The notes: generated by a model from the letters alone, not told the origin. DNA of 64,000 nucleotides from Calothrix sp. HK-06 (GCF_001904745.1 NZ_MRCD01000026.1:29190-93189), one strand, 5' to 3'. Counted from the first letter of the stretch, positions 9,703 to 19,736 are shown. Translations and numbers: made by a program.

Positions 9703-10182
9703 TCAAAGGATTTGATTTTCGGTTGCTTTAGTGATGTAAGCGAGAATCAACTCAAAGTCTTTACGAATCTCAACAATTTGTTTTACCCAAGTACTGGAAG
9801 CAGCAATTGCATTCTCTTCTTGCTGTCTGACTGCTGCAATTTGCCTGTCAATTTCGCCATAAACTTTCTGTTCAAATTCCCATAACTGCAAATGAATTTG
9901 ATTGATAAGCAGCATCATTTTCCAACGATAACCTTTCTCAAATGCTAACTTGTTAAACTCTGTTTCTTGGATGCTGTCGTTAGTTACCACATAACAAATA
10001 ACATCAGATTCTTCGATAATGCTTTCAGCAATTTCTTCATCGCTTTTACCTCCTGGTGCCCCAATTCCCGGAGTATCAATAATCCGAATATTTTTCCACT
10101 CATAAACACGATTAAAACGAGTAGTACGTTGTTTCCCAACACCAATCGCGCCCCCCAAATTTAAGGGAAATATACATTCCAC
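9703..10182 (-). pseudogene. Remnant of a dynamin-like/MMR_HSR1 GTPase
   Basis: The 159-aa ORF keeps a G3 motif in IIDTPGIGAPGGKSDEEIAE and the following DVICYVVTNDSIQETEF, typical of the 50S/MMR_HSR1-type or dynamin-like GTPases common in cyanobacteria. The G1 P-loop (GxxxxGKS/T) that should lie just before is missing, replaced by LGGAIGVGKQRTTRF. The region after QETEFNKLAFE jumps directly to a C-terminal-looking helix, so the NKxD region is deleted as well. It should not bind GTP properly, and I treat it as a truncated pseudogene. 9409-9702 holds nothing supportable. Confidence 0.6.
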
Positions 10183-10314
10183 AGTATTATCTAGAAAGAG
10201 TAAACTGAGCAGCTATACACACTTGGTACAAAATAGTGCGGAAAGCCCGTCCTAAGAAATCAAAAAATTTAAGGGTAAGGCGGCTGGGGACAGCCGCTCC
10301 ACAAGACCACAAGT

Positions 10315-11226
10315 TTATGCGACTAAGGCGCCGAGTTTCTCTAATAAAGGTTTGGTTGATACGATGTGTCGTTCTAGACCTAGTTCTTTTGGACTAATAC
10401 CTAGTGCTAAGGCGATTAATTGGGGTAAGTGTAATATCGGTAAACCTAGTTTTTGACCGATCACTTTTTCAACTTCGGGTTGACGTGAGTCTAAGTTGAG
10501 GTGACACAAAGGGCAAGGTGTAACTATACAGTCGGCGCCAGATTGTATAGCATCTTGAATATGAGTACCTGCCATTTTAAATGATTCGGTAGTGGCGTAA
10601 CTCGAAAGCGGCCAACCGCAGCATTGTGTACGACCTCGGTAGTATATTGGTGTTGCTCCAACTGCTCGAAACAGATTTTCCATTGCTTCGGGTCGGAAGG
10701 GGTTATCGTAACTGTTTTTTTGAGCGCGCAGCAAATAACACCCATAGAACGCAGCACATTTTAAGCCGCTTAATTTACGAGTCACGCGGTTTTGAATTTC
10801 TTCTAGACCGTAGTCTGCGACTAAAGCATATAGAAGGTGCTTAACTTCGGTACTGCCGCGATATGGTAAACAGCCTTCTTTTTGCAATAACCCGTTAACT
10901 TTATTGATATAGTTTGGGTTACTTTGCTGGGCTTCTTTTAAACTTTCATCAACATGTCCTATCACACCTTGGCATGTACTGCAATGGGTTAATAGAGGTA
11001 AATTTAGTTCTTCGGCAAGTGCAATATTACGCGCGTTAACTGTGTCTTCCAGTAGTTGCGAATCTTCTTTAAAAGTGCCAGAACCGCAGCAAGAAGCTTT
11101 TTTAAGTTCTACTAGCTCGATATTAAGCGCACGTGCTAAAGCCGTAGTAGACAAATGAAGCTCTCCACAGGCGCCCTGAGCAACACAACCTGGAAAATAA
11201 GCGTACTTTAATCTTTGAGATACCAT
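10315..11226 (-). CDS. HdrB-like protein with two CCG domains
   Basis: A 303-aa protein with two cysteine-rich CCG domains (Cys..CCG..CxxC), as in heterodisulfide reductase subunit B and the SdhE-type subunit of unusual succinate dehydrogenases. Domain 1 has FPGCVAQGACGE, SCCGSGTFKED and HCSTCQG; domain 2 has FYGCYLLR, QCCGWPLSS and TPCPLCHLN. Such domains hold non-cubane [4Fe-4S] clusters that handle disulfides or quinones. In cyanobacteria this protein is often annotated as heterodisulfide reductase subunit B, while its true partner is uncertain; no flavoprotein or Fe-S partner lies next to it. ATG at 11226. It diverges from acpP. Confidence 0.85.
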   Translation of the reverse strand: MVSQRLKYAYFPGCVAQGACGELHLSTTALARALNIELVELKKASCCGSGTFKEDSQLLEDTVNARNIALAEELNLPLLTHCSTCQGVIGHVDESLKEAQQSNPNYINKVNGLLQKEGCLPYRGSTEVKHLLYALVADYGLEEIQNRVTRKLSGLKCAAFYGCYLLRAQKNSYDNPFRPEAMENLFRAVGATPIYYRGRTQCCGWPLSSYATTESFKMAGTHIQDAIQSGADCIVTPCPLCHLNLDSRQPEVEKVIGQKLGLPILHLPQLIALALGISPKELGLERHIVSTKPLLEKLGALVA

Positions 11227-11529
11227 AGTAATTACTGTTTTATCATTGCCACAAGTATAGCTATTCGGCGCCTTCGGTCTAGAACCATGTGAATCAAAAA
11301 ATAAGCGTGATAAGAAACATTAAGCGTGAGAGAGCGCATCGGATGTTATATGCTTGGGTTTGTGTATTTAATGTTTTATTCGTATGTGAAAAAATAGAAA
11401 TATAAATCGAGTGATATTAACTGGGTAAGCGTGTACACGCGAAGAGCGCTTTTCCGATAAGATGTAATATGCTTTCAAAGCAATCGCCCACGACAAGCGC
11501 ATTATAGCAACTGGTTGAGGAATTTAACT
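11227..11529. promoter_or_regulatory. Divergent upstream region of the HdrB-like gene and acpP
   Basis: No gene is visible. This 303-bp stretch must hold the promoters of the minus-strand HdrB-like gene and the plus-strand acpP-fabF unit. It contains a 12-bp palindrome GCGTGTACACGC (around 11430) and the 'ggttgagg' leader just before the acpP ATG. I cannot assign -35/-10 boxes with confidence. Confidence 0.4.
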
Positions 11530-11781
11530 ATGAGCCAAACGGAAACTTTTGAGAAGGTCAAAAAAATTGTAGCTGACCAACTGAGTGTAGAAGCGACTAC
11601 TATCAACCCCCAATCCAACTTTGCCAACGACCTAGGTGCAGATTCACTTGATACTGTTGAACTAGTAATGGCGTTGGAAGAAGAGTTTGATATCGAAATT
11701 CCCGATGAAGCCGCTGAAAAGATTACCACCGTTCAAGAAGCTGTGGACTACATCAATAACAAAGTTGCCGCATCCGCATAA
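11530..11781 (+). CDS. acpP: Acyl carrier protein
   Basis: An 83-aa acidic protein that carries growing fatty acids on a 4'-phosphopantetheine arm. The attachment serine lies in the universal motif [12 protein letters not shown] (Ser about residue 39). Start is the ATG at 11530, preceded by a GAGG-containing leader; an upstream in-frame start would add residues not seen in ACPs. It is directly followed by fabF (gap 98 bp) and then tkt, a gene order common in cyanobacteria. The gap contains a 'gtagagacgtg...cacgtctctac' hairpin repeat, which could reduce read-through into fabF. Confidence 0.97.
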   Translation: MSQTETFEKVKKIVADQLSVEATTINPQSNFANDLGADSLDTVELVMALEEEFDIEIPDEAAEKITTVQEAVDYINNKVAASA

Positions 11782-11791
11782 CATCAACATC

Positions 11792-11847
11792 TGTAGAGAC
11801 GTGTAAACCGGAGGTTTTCCCGAAGGGATTTATCACGTCTCTACAAG
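11792..11847. repeat. GTAGAGACG inverted repeat between acpP and fabF
   Basis: GTAGAGACGTG at the left end matches CACGTCTCTAC at the right end, giving a long hairpin in the acpP-fabF spacer. The same family occurs near 3921-3967, as a fragment near 57.7 kb, and inside the coding region of the kinase near 61.14 kb. Confidence 0.65.
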
Positions 11848-11879
11848 CGCACTTAATTAGAGCCACCTGAACTATCGTC

Positions 11880-13136
11880 ATGACAGAAGATTTTAAACGT
11901 AAACGTGTTGTTGTAACTGGTGTTGGCGCTATTACACCAATTGGTAATAATCCATCGGAATATTGGGACGGACTTACGAGTGGACGCAATGGTATCGGCA
12001 ACATAACCCTTTTCGATGCCTCTAGTCACGACTGCCGTATAGCCGGTGAGGTCAAAAACTTTGACCCGCAAGATTTTATGGATCGCAAAGAAGCCAAGCG
12101 GATGGATCGGTTTTCGCAATTCGGGGTTTCAGCAGCAAAACAGGCACTTCTAGACGCTCAATTAGTTATCAATGACCTGAACGCTGAACAAATCGGTGTC
12201 ATGATTGGTTCGGGTATTGGTGGCTTAAAAGTGATGGAAGAACAGCAAACTATTTACCTCAACCGAGGCCCCGACCGCTGTAGTCCTTTTATGGTGCCAA
12301 TGATGATTGCCAATATGGCATCGGGTTTAACCGCGATTCATACTGGCGCCAAGGGACCAAATTCGTGCCCAGTAACTGCTTGTGCAGCAGGTTCAAACGC
12401 AATTGGTGATGCGTTTCGGTTGGTGCAAGGTGGATATGCCCAAGCGATGATTTGTGGTGGTGCAGAAGCAGCGATTACGCCTTTATCGATAGCTGGTTTT
12501 GCTGCGTGTAGAGCGCTTTCGCTTCGTAATGATGACCCCACAACAGCTTCGCGTCCCTTTGACTTAAACCGCGATGGATTTGTAATGGGCGAAGGTTCGG
12601 GTATTTTAGTATTGGAAGAATTACAACATGCTTTAAGCCGAGGCGCCCGCATTTATGCGGAAATTGTCGGTTATGGTATGACGTGCGATGCTTTCCACTA
12701 TACATCCCCACCACCGGGTCATGAAGGCGCCGCAAGAGCAATGCGTATGGCACTCAAAGATGCGGCAATTTCTACAACCGATGTGAGCTACATTAACGCT
12801 CACGGTACAAGTACCCCAGCAAACGATTCTGCAGAAAGTACCGCCGTTAAAACCGTGTTTGGAGAACATGCTACAAAATTAGCAGTTAGTTCCACAAAAT
12901 CGATGACCGGACACCTTTTAGGCGCCTCCGGTGGTATAGAAGCAGTAGCATCTGTACTCTCTATAGCCAACGACCGGGTTCCACCCACAATTAACCACAA
13001 AACCCCAGACCCAGAATGTGATTTAGACTACGTAGCAAACGTTAGCCGAGAACTAAAAGTTGATGTTGCATTATCCAACTCATTTGGTTTCGGTGGACAC
13101 AATGTCACGCTAGTCTTTAAGAAGTACGTCCCTTAG
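11880..13136 (+). CDS. fabF: 3-oxoacyl-ACP synthase II (KAS II)
   Basis: A 418-aa condensing enzyme that elongates acyl-ACP with malonyl-ACP. The catalytic triad is present: Cys in TACAAGSN (about residue 170), His in HGTSTPAND (about 310) and His in GHLLGASGG (about 347). The N-terminus [14 protein letters not shown] and the C-terminal [10 protein letters not shown] are typical. It lies in acpP-fabF-tkt. Length and start (ATG at 11880) agree with FabF. Confidence 0.97.
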   Translation: MTEDFKRKRVVVTGVGAITPIGNNPSEYWDGLTSGRNGIGNITLFDASSHDCRIAGEVKNFDPQDFMDRKEAKRMDRFSQFGVSAAKQALLDAQLVINDLNAEQIGVMIGSGIGGLKVMEEQQTIYLNRGPDRCSPFMVPMMIANMASGLTAIHTGAKGPNSCPVTACAAGSNAIGDAFRLVQGGYAQAMICGGAEAAITPLSIAGFAACRALSLRNDDPTTASRPFDLNRDGFVMGEGSGILVLEELQHALSRGARIYAEIVGYGMTCDAFHYTSPPPGHEGAARAMRMALKDAAISTTDVSYINAHGTSTPANDSAESTAVKTVFGEHATKLAVSSTKSMTGHLLGASGGIEAVASVLSIANDRVPPTINHKTPDPECDLDYVANVSRELKVDVALSNSFGFGGHNVTLVFKKYVP

Positions 13137-13242
13137 TAATTCGCTTCAGGGATGATGAGATAAGTTGCTTAAAAAAAATTAAAATTTCTTTAGGCAATGT
13201 TAAGTCAGAGAGTGCTAACCCGTCGTTAAGAACAATCGTATT

Positions 13243-15267
13243 ATGGCTGTTGCAACCCAAACCCCCACCAAGACCCTAGAAGAAATTTGTATTAACTCGA
13301 TTCGCTTTTTGGCAGTCGATGCCGTAGAAAAAGCAAAGTCTGGACACCCAGGACTGCCAATGGGCGCCGCTCCAATGGCATTTGTACTCTGGGATAAATT
13401 CATGCGGGTTAATCCCAAAAATCCAAAGTGGTTTAACCGCGACCGTTTCGTATTGTCCGCAGGTCACGGGTGTATGTTGCAGTATGCACTGCTATACCTA
13501 AGTGGATTTGATAGCGTGACGATAGAGGATATCAAGCAGTTTCGTCAATGGGGGTCACGCACCCCTGGACACCCAGAAAACTTTGAAACAGCAGGTATAG
13601 AAGTTACTACCGGACCATTAGGACAAGGTATTGCTAATGCAGTCGGTTTAGCAATGGCAGAAGCTCACCTAGCAGCAAAGTTCAACAAACCTGATGCCAA
13701 AATCGTTGACCACTACACCTACGTAATACTAGGTGATGGTTGTAACATGGAAGGGGTTTCTGGTGAAGCGTGTTCTTTTGCAGGACACTTGGGATTAGGC
13801 AAACTAATAGCTCTGTACGACGATAACCACATCTCAATCGATGGTTCTACAGATGTAGCATTCACTGAAGACGTTTCTAAGCGTTTTGAAGCATACGGTT
13901 GGCATGTACTACACGTCGAAGATGGTAATACAGATTTAGAAGGAATTGCAAAAGCAATTGAAGAAGCAAAATCTGTAACAGATAAGCCTTCGATGATTAA
14001 GGTGACAACAACCATTGGTTATGGTTCACCCAACAAGCAAAACACTGCTGGTGTTCACGGCGCCGCATTAGGTGGTGATGAAGTTGCGCTTACCCGTCAA
14101 AATTTAGGTTGGGAGCATGAGCCTTTCGTAGTGCCTCAAGATGCTCTCGACCACATGCAAAAAGCTATTGAGCGTGGCGCCAAAGCCGAAAGCGAATGGA
14201 ACAAAGCTTTAAGTGACTATAAAGCAAAGTATGCTTCTGAAGCTGCTGAATTTGAGCGTTACATTAGCGGCAAACTTCCTGATGGTTGGGAAAAGGTATT
14301 ACCTACCTACACTCCTGAAGATAAAGGTGTTGCAACTCGTAAACATTCAGAAACTTGTCTTAACAAATTAGCAACAGTACTACCTGAGTTAATTGGTGGT
14401 TCGGCTGACTTAACCCACTCCAACTTGACCGAAATTAAAGGTAAAGGCGACTTCCAAAAAGGACATTACGAAAACCCCAACGTTCACTATGGTGTACGTG
14501 AACATGGTATGGGCGCCATTGTTAATGGTATGGCACTGCATGGTTCAGGCTTAATTCCTTACGGTGCAACCTTCTTAATTTTCACCGACTACATGCGTGC
14601 AGCTATCCGTTTATCTGCTTTATCCGAAGCTGGGTCAATATGGGTAATGACTCACGACTCAATTGGACAAGGTGAAGACGGACCAACACACCAACCAGTC
14701 GAAACAATTGCTTCATTACGCGCAATTCCTGAACTCACAGTAATTCGTCCTGCTGATGGTACCGAAACTTCAGGCGCCTATAAAATCGCAATTGAAAAAT
14801 CAAAAGCTAACGCTCCTACATTACTAGCCTTCACCCGTCAAAACGTACCTAACTTAGCAGGTACATCGATTGAAGGAGTAACAAAAGGCGCCTACACAAT
14901 TGTAGATAGCGAAGGAACACCAGATATTATCTTAATTGGTACAGGTTCCGAAGTTAGCCTTTGTGTTACCGCAGCAGAAAAACTCACCAGTGAGGGTAAG
15001 AAAGTTCGTGTAGTTTCAATGCCTTCTTGGGAATTATTTGAAGCTCAAGATGACAATTACAAAGAATCAGTTCTTCCCAAAGCTGTCACCAAGCGAGTAT
15101 CTGTAGAAGCAGGTGTAAGCTTCGGTTGGCACAAATACGTTGGTACCGAAGGCGCCACTGTTAGCATCGACACATTCGGTGCATCGGCGCCTGGTCCAGT
15201 TTGTATGGAAAAATTCGGATTCACCGTTGACAACGTACTCGCAACAGCCAAAAAAGTACTAGGCTAA
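13243..15267 (+). CDS. tkt: Transketolase
   Basis: A 674-aa thiamine-diphosphate enzyme of the Calvin cycle and pentose-phosphate pathway, moving two-carbon units between sugar phosphates. The ThDP motif [15 protein letters not shown] is at about residue 160; [15 protein letters not shown] near residue 73 and the pyrimidine-domain region with REHGMG (about 423) are also present. ATG at 13243 begins MAVATQTP, as in other cyanobacteria. It ends the acpP-fabF-tkt cluster and is followed by a hairpin plus T-run that can serve as a terminator. It carries seven GGCGCC sites, all inside the coding sequence. Confidence 0.97.
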   Translation: MAVATQTPTKTLEEICINSIRFLAVDAVEKAKSGHPGLPMGAAPMAFVLWDKFMRVNPKNPKWFNRDRFVLSAGHGCMLQYALLYLSGFDSVTIEDIKQFRQWGSRTPGHPENFETAGIEVTTGPLGQGIANAVGLAMAEAHLAAKFNKPDAKIVDHYTYVILGDGCNMEGVSGEACSFAGHLGLGKLIALYDDNHISIDGSTDVAFTEDVSKRFEAYGWHVLHVEDGNTDLEGIAKAIEEAKSVTDKPSMIKVTTTIGYGSPNKQNTAGVHGAALGGDEVALTRQNLGWEHEPFVVPQDALDHMQKAIERGAKAESEWNKALSDYKAKYASEAAEFERYISGKLPDGWEKVLPTYTPEDKGVATRKHSETCLNKLATVLPELIGGSADLTHSNLTEIKGKGDFQKGHYENPNVHYGVREHGMGAIVNGMALHGSGLIPYGATFLIFTDYMRAAIRLSALSEAGSIWVMTHDSIGQGEDGPTHQPVETIASLRAIPELTVIRPADGTETSGAYKIAIEKSKANAPTLLAFTRQNVPNLAGTSIEGVTKGAYTIVDSEGTPDIILIGTGSEVSLCVTAAEKLTSEGKKVRVVSMPSWELFEAQDDNYKESVLPKAVTKRVSVEAGVSFGWHKYVGTEGATVSIDTFGASAPGPVCMEKFGFTVDNVLATAKKVLG

Positions 15268-15303
15268 TCTTACAATACAAATGCACTAAACACACCTCTT
15301 GTG

Positions 15304-15334
15304 GGGTGGGCATCCTTGCCCGCCCTCTTTTTTT
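15304..15334 (+). terminator. Hairpin plus T-run after tkt, built from a dispersed repeat
   Basis: GGGTGGGC (15304-15311) pairs with GCCCGCCC (15318-15325) and is followed by TCTTTTTTT. This is the 'gtgggcatccttgcccgcc' repeat family in a form that fits an intrinsic terminator 37 nt after the tkt stop. Confidence 0.65.
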
Positions 15335-15488
15335 CATTCTTGTGGAACATCTGTCCTCAGATGTGCAGTACATATATCTTTTACCACAGAGACACAGAGC
15401 GCACAAAGGTAGGTTGGGTGGAGGCTTTGCGGAACCCAACTTAAGTTTTAGGTTATTGTTTGTACCTATAGGCGCCTTTGCCACCCCT

Positions 15489-15852
15489 TCAGGTAGAAAA
15501 ATTTATATCCTCTAGGAAAAATCGACCATCTTGTTTTTGATTATTACGAGATTTATCAATAATATCGGTAAACTTGGAATTTAAAGTCAAGCTAACTCAC
15601 ATCTTGCAGCATTCTCAACAAGCTCAAAGAAACCGGGCATATGACGAAAGATTAAGGGTTTATAAGATAATTTTTCGCAAGAAGCCCGGTTTCTAGACCT
15701 GGTGCAAGATGTGAGCTAAGGCTTTCAATATCATCATCAATAGAACATAAAACCGCTACAGGTTGACCGTTACGAATTATAATAAGCGATTGCTCATTTG
15801 TAGTGTAGTTTTCCAGTAATGTTACAATTTCACTTATTTCAACTGTTTTCAT
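15489..15852 (-). pseudogene. Phd/YefM-type antitoxin gene split by a 120-bp MITE
   Basis: From the ATG at 15852 the minus strand reads MKTVEISEIVTLLENY, then IIIRNGQPVAVLCSIDDD and IESLS, the N-terminal half of a Phd/YefM antitoxin. A 120-bp repeat (15596-15715) interrupts it and the ORF ends early at 15652. Beyond the repeat the missing C-terminal half is intact: LTLNSKFTDIIDKSRNNQ to a TGA at 15491-15489. Removing the repeat plus one copy of its 4-bp target duplication restores a continuous 79-aa frame. No toxin gene is adjacent. A related C-terminal half, LSTNSKFIEMIERSRARRQ, occurs at 18617. Confidence 0.85.
15596..15715. mobile_element. 120-bp MITE with terminal inverted repeats
   Basis: Terminal inverted repeats CTCACATCTTGCAGCA and its partner CTCACATCTTGCACCA (15 of 16 match) bound the element. 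It is flanked by a perfect 4-bp duplication, CTAA on the plus strand (15592-15595 and 15716-15719; TTAG in the gene). Inside lies a paired AGAAACCGGGC / AGAAGCCCGGTTTCT motif shared with intergenic elements elsewhere in the window. It codes for nothing. The source transposase is not in this window as far as I can see. Confidence 0.85.
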
Positions 15853-15873
15853 AATCAAATTATTTTTTGATAT

Positions 15874-16602
15874 ATGGTACTATTATCAGAAATTTTTAGC
15901 GACACCCCCATCAATACGCAAGAAATTCCTCAAAAGCTTTTAGACATTCAAGATAAGCAGCGTAGTAATCCTCTACCCTGGAAAGGACAATTTTCACCAC
16001 AATTAATTGAAACGCTCATCAAAAAATATGCTACCAGTAATAGTGTTATCTTTGACCCCTTTCTAGGTAGCGGAACCGTTTTATATGAAGCAGCAAGATT
16101 CGGTATTGAAGCACATGGAACCGATATAAATCCAGCAGCTTTAACTCTTGCTAGTGTTTATAAATTTACCAATATTTATCAAAGACAGCGTGAAATATAC
16201 ACAAGCAAATTTATTGAGCGGTTAAAAGCTGAGATTCCTGATGATACAATGCCACTGTTCAAAAGCATAAATCTACAAAGAGATTTGGCGCCAAACGAAA
16301 TCAAGCAAAAACTCATTAAACTTGTAGAGAATAGCGAAGAAAGCCTGATTAAACTGCTACATGAAATTTTAGTTACACTATTAGACTTTAGCAATACAGA
16401 ATTAACAAGCTTGAGAGTTTTTAGCGTTGCCAATACAATATGCACTTTTATTCATAAGCTACCTTACACAGAAAAAACAGTAAATGCCTATAACGCTGAT
16501 TCTAGAAACACCCCCTTAGAAGATGCGAAAGTAAATCTTGTTATTACATCCCCTCCTTACATAAACGTATTTAACTATCATCAACAATATCGAACCTCCA
16601 CG
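15874..16602 (+). pseudogene. DNA methyltransferase (N4/N6 type) truncated by an IS
   Basis: About 243 residues of a DNA adenine/cytosine-N4 methyltransferase (PF01555-like). The S-adenosylmethionine motif DPFLGSGTVLYEAARFG is near residue 62, followed by HGTDINPAA, and the catalytic TSPPYINVFNYHQQYR is near residue 227. This is the order of a beta-class-like enzyme with FxGxG first. The gene stops being homologous at 16603, where the inverted repeat of an ISAs1-type IS begins; the predicted tail ERILILSWVRLRL is IS sequence. The C-terminal part is absent on the other side of the IS, so the enzyme is probably dead. No restriction partner is adjacent. Confidence 0.8.
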
Positions 16603-18090
16603 CAGGGCGAACGCATCTTAATTTTAAGCTGGGTGAGGCTTCGCCTCACCCGCGCCGATAAGCGATTGTAAAAAATCATACTTATAGCTCATAATAAATC
16701 TAGAATCAAAATAAGTATTAGATACTACCTTTCTCAGAAAAAATAGATATAAAATATTATTATACTTCATCTTTAAATTTTAAAGATAGCGTACAAATCA
16801 TTGAAATTATTCTATTAATTAAAGACTTAATCCTAAAACTTTAGCTAAATAATTATTATCCATTGCAGCTAAAAATTGTTTATTTTTAATTCCAAGCTTT
16901 TTGCTTCTCTCTTTACCTAAAAGATTAATAGCTATATGACGGAGAACAGCAAAGTTATGTGGTGCATTTTCTTTTCTAATTCGAGAGTTATCTTCACCTA
17001 AAGCAACATCTAAAACCCAATGTAGTGAATTCTCAATGCCCCAGTGATTGCGGACTGAATTTCCAAACTTTTTTGCATCTAAATCTAAACTACTTATATA
17101 ATAACGCCTTTCAACAGTTGTTTTTCCATTTTCTGTTCTTACAGATTCTACCATACCTATACTTTTTAAGTTATCCCATTTATTATCCGGATTAATTTGA
17201 CTAGAAATGTTATCTAACATTAAATAATTACGTATTTCTTCACGCCCATGACCAGACTCAGAAGTACTATGTGTACTGAACTGGAAACCTTTAAACTGTT
17301 TTGATATTGCTTCTTTAAATAAATCTTCTACGCTCTTATATAAATTTTTTTGGTTCTTTTTAACTGCAATGATGAAATCTCCTTTTTTTTGATATATGAG
17401 ACTTACTATATTTTTTTGGCATCCTATCGCATCAATTGTGACAATACAACCTGCAATATCTAATACTTTTATGAGTTCTGGAATTGCTGTGATTTCATTT
17501 GATTTATCATCTACTTTCTTTTGTCCAAGTACTAATTTAGTATCTGCTGCCCAAGCACTCACTATATTAATTGGATTATTTTCAAACTTATTTTCGTAAG
17601 AGTGCTTTAATTGTTTACCATCAATCGCAATAACTTCACCATTGGTCAACTGTACAATCGACTTTATCCAGCTTAAAAAGCAAAGGATGAAATTTTTGTG
17701 GGTCAAGCCTAGCGAATAACCTTGCAAATGTATCATGAGAGGGTATACCGTTAGGTAACTCAAGAAATTTCTTGAGCCAAGTTTGTTTGGCTTCACCGTA
17801 AGTTTCAATCGCTACCCATGAATCCGCACCACAAATTACCGCACAAATTGCAATCGTTATAATATCAATTAATTTATGCCGTTTTGTGCGTTCAATTCTT
17901 GGATCTTCAATATCGACAAAATGATCTGCGATTGTTCGTTTTGGTTTGAGTTTCATAGCTCTTGTATGCGCTCACACCCTAGTCTAACCGTATTTGAGGC
18001 TACCATAGCTATTATGTTTTTTTACAATCGCCCACTGGCGCGGGTGAGGCGAAGCCTCACCCAGCTTAAAATTAAGATGCGTTTGCCCTG
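16603..18090 (-). mobile_element. ISAs1-family insertion sequence, 1488 bp
   Basis: Bounded by a 78-bp inverted repeat (16603-16680 and 18013-18090) starting CAGGGC.AACGCATC, about 90% identical between ends, with an inner hairpin GGTGAGGCTTCGCCTCACC. It contains a transposase gene on the minus strand. The bases flanking the two ends (cctccacg and tttgagta) do not match, so no target duplication survives. The left flank is a methyltransferase gene and the right flank an IS630 transposase fragment, which points to recombination or deletion after insertion. Confidence 0.8.
16819..17956 (-). pseudogene. ISAs1-family transposase, frameshifted
   Basis: Two overlapping frames together encode a full-length transposase. 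The first (17956 to about 17690) gives FVDIEDPRIERTKRHKLIDI and IPSHDTFARLFARLDPQKF, the N-terminal DDE_Tnp_1-associated domain of ISAs1 elements. The second (about 17690 to 16819) gives NGEVIAIDGKQLKHSY, RRYYISSL and NHWGIENSLHWVLDVALGED, the DDE catalytic core. The frames must be joined near CATCCTTTGC by a one-base shift. ISAs1 transposases are normally one frame, so I read this as a mutation, although programmed shifting cannot be excluded. Confidence 0.75.
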
Positions 18091-18510
18091 TTTGAGTACC
18101 CGCCTTAACCTGTCGGGACTCAATTGCACGTTGCGTTCTGTTTTTAACTTAAGAGCTAATTGGAGGCTATTGTACGTGCGTGGCTCAATTCTTAAACATT
18201 CCTCTAAAAATACTATGTCTTCTTCCCTCCACTTTGGTCTTCCCCCTCGACTCTTGTATTCCCAAAGTCCCTCCAGACCTAGACTTTCCCATTGACGCAA
18301 CACTTTTCTTACAGTTTTCTCATTCCAGTAAAAGTGCGCTGCTATTTTCTCCACATACCAACCATGTGCGTTTAACCTAATTACTTCCGCTCTATCTTTG
18401 ACCTTCTGGGGCACATCCTGCTTTCTCAGATTTAGCAGAGTTTGGTCTTGCTCATTAGTCAGGAATACCCTTAAACGTGCGCCCATACACAAACCACCCT
18501 GTAGATGCAT
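18091..18510 (-). pseudogene. IS630-family transposase, N-terminal fragment
   Basis: About 140 residues from an ATG at 18510 (or 18486): MGARLRVFLTNEQDQTLLNL, then a helix-turn-helix region (KDRAEVIRLNAHGWYVEKIA) and RGGRPKWREEDIVFLEE. This is the N-terminal winged-helix part of IS630 transposases. The gene is cut at 18090 by the end of the ISAs1-type element, so the DDE catalytic domain is missing. The extra C-terminal residues of the open frame (RILILSWVRLRL) come from the IS inverted repeat, the same peptide tail seen on the truncated methyltransferase. Confidence 0.75.
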
Positions 18511-18616
18511 TCTCAGTATTTATATATCTTAACATAGCTGACTTTTTTGCTGCCTACCTACTTACCTTTTTTTGCTGTGTATATCAATATCGCATTGCAG
18601 GAGAGATTTACGATTT

Positions 18617-18757
18617 ATGAAGAATATTGATTTTGAAACCATCTCACTTAGTACTAACTCGAAGTTTATAGAGATGATTGAGCGTTCAAGAGCGCGTCGT
18701 CAAAAAGAAGGTGGTATTACTGGTACTGAGATGCGTCGTAAATTAGGGCGCCTATAA
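18617..18757 (+). CDS. Small antitoxin-like protein (46 aa)
   Basis: MKNIDFETISLSTNSKFIEM followed by a basic helix and GGITGTEMRRKLG. This matches the C-terminal, toxin-binding half of Phd/YefM-type antitoxins, including the intact half split by the MITE at 15.5 kb. An AGGAG (18599-18603) lies before the ATG. The ATG overlaps the TGA of an upstream open frame (VYQYRIAGEIYDL) as ATGA, suggesting it was once translationally coupled to a gene destroyed by the insertion sequences. It could be a functional short protein or a remnant. Confidence 0.55.
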   Translation: MKNIDFETISLSTNSKFIEMIERSRARRQKEGGITGTEMRRKLGRL

Positions 18758-18786
18758 TTAATTTAAGTACCATTGTAATAAAAATC

Positions 18787-19632
18787 ATGTCCGAATACTT
18801 AGCTGGCAACCAACCAACCACAGAGCAACTGAATGAATGGGTTGAGTATTTTCATACTAATGGATTTATAGTTATTCATAACGTGTTGGCGCCAGAACTA
18901 TGTAAACACCTAAGAAATGATTTAGATGAAATTCTCAAAATCACAGAAGGAGAAAAATATAACCAATCAAGAAAGTTGATGAAAAAGCGGATGTTTGAGC
19001 ATTCTCGGCATAACCTAGATTTGTTTGCGCTCGAACCAATAGTCACCTTCGCAGAGTATTTAATAGGTGGCGCCAATGGTGCAGGTTATTCCATGCACGA
19101 TGGACTACCCAACGCCAATACTGTTCACGTTATCCACAATAATTCATTTATAGTCCCAAAAGAAACAGATGGATTAGGGAAAAATGCATGGCATCAAGAT
19201 GATACACCTCACGTCTTATCCCTCGACGGCAAACCTTTAACAAATATTCGGCTCAACGTTCTGGCATTTACCGTCAATTATTATTTAACAGACGTGTTGT
19301 CGGTAGAAAATGGACCAACACAAGTAATTCCTGGTTCACACCTATTTGGTAAATTTTGTGACGGTGATATTTCCCAGTACGAAGACCAAGTTCATAGCTG
19401 TTTAGGAGCAATGGGTTCAGCAGTTTGTTTTAATAACCAAGTATGGCATCGTGGTTCTAGAAATTCTTCCGATGTTGCTCGCTATATCACACAGGTTACA
19501 TACGCAAAGCGACTAGTTGGGCATAAATACGAATCATGCATGAATTATCAAATGCCTAGTCATTGTTACGAAGACGCTGATGATAGATTAAAGCGACTCT
19601 TGGGATTTTTGCCTAAAGGCGCCTATAGTTGA
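18787..19632 (+). CDS. Phytanoyl-CoA dioxygenase (PhyH) family protein
   Basis: A 281-aa Fe(II)/2-oxoglutarate-dependent oxygenase of the PhyH family. The metal-binding H-x-D lies in AWHQDDTPHVL (about residue 135) and the distal His in VWHRGSRN (about 221), with an Arg shortly after (ARYITQ) for 2-oxoglutarate. PVIPGSH-like QVIPGSHLFGK is also typical. Members hydroxylate small molecules or natural products; the substrate here is unknown. No biosynthetic cluster surrounds it. A 46-bp sequence covering its 3' end (19593-19638) is repeated at 21780-21825 on the far side of the AIPR gene. Confidence 0.85.
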   Translation: MSEYLAGNQPTTEQLNEWVEYFHTNGFIVIHNVLAPELCKHLRNDLDEILKITEGEKYNQSRKLMKKRMFEHSRHNLDLFALEPIVTFAEYLIGGANGAGYSMHDGLPNANTVHVIHNNSFIVPKETDGLGKNAWHQDDTPHVLSLDGKPLTNIRLNVLAFTVNYYLTDVLSVENGPTQVIPGSHLFGKFCDGDISQYEDQVHSCLGAMGSAVCFNNQVWHRGSRNSSDVARYITQVTYAKRLVGHKYESCMNYQMPSHCYEDADDRLKRLLGFLPKGAYS

Positions 19633-19736
19633 TAAAGACGCTAATATATCTAAGATATATGTAAAGTGAACTGTATAAAGCAGGATATTAAAGAAAGATT
19701 TTTGTTAAACTGCTATTTACCTTGCTAAATTCATAA

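Noticed and set aside
11272..11529. Possible sRNA or riboswitch upstream of acpP
   Set aside because: A short palindrome and A+T-rich leader are present but no known riboswitch core; not enough evidence.
15306..15515. Open frames through the tkt downstream repeats
   Set aside because: They are translations of dispersed repeats (gtgggcatccttgcccgccc, taccacagagac) and have no homologous feel or ribosome site.
17636..17956. Programmed frameshift in the ISAs1 transposase
   Set aside because: No classical slippery A-tract with the right phase is present, and ISAs1 elements normally encode one frame, so mutation is the simpler view.
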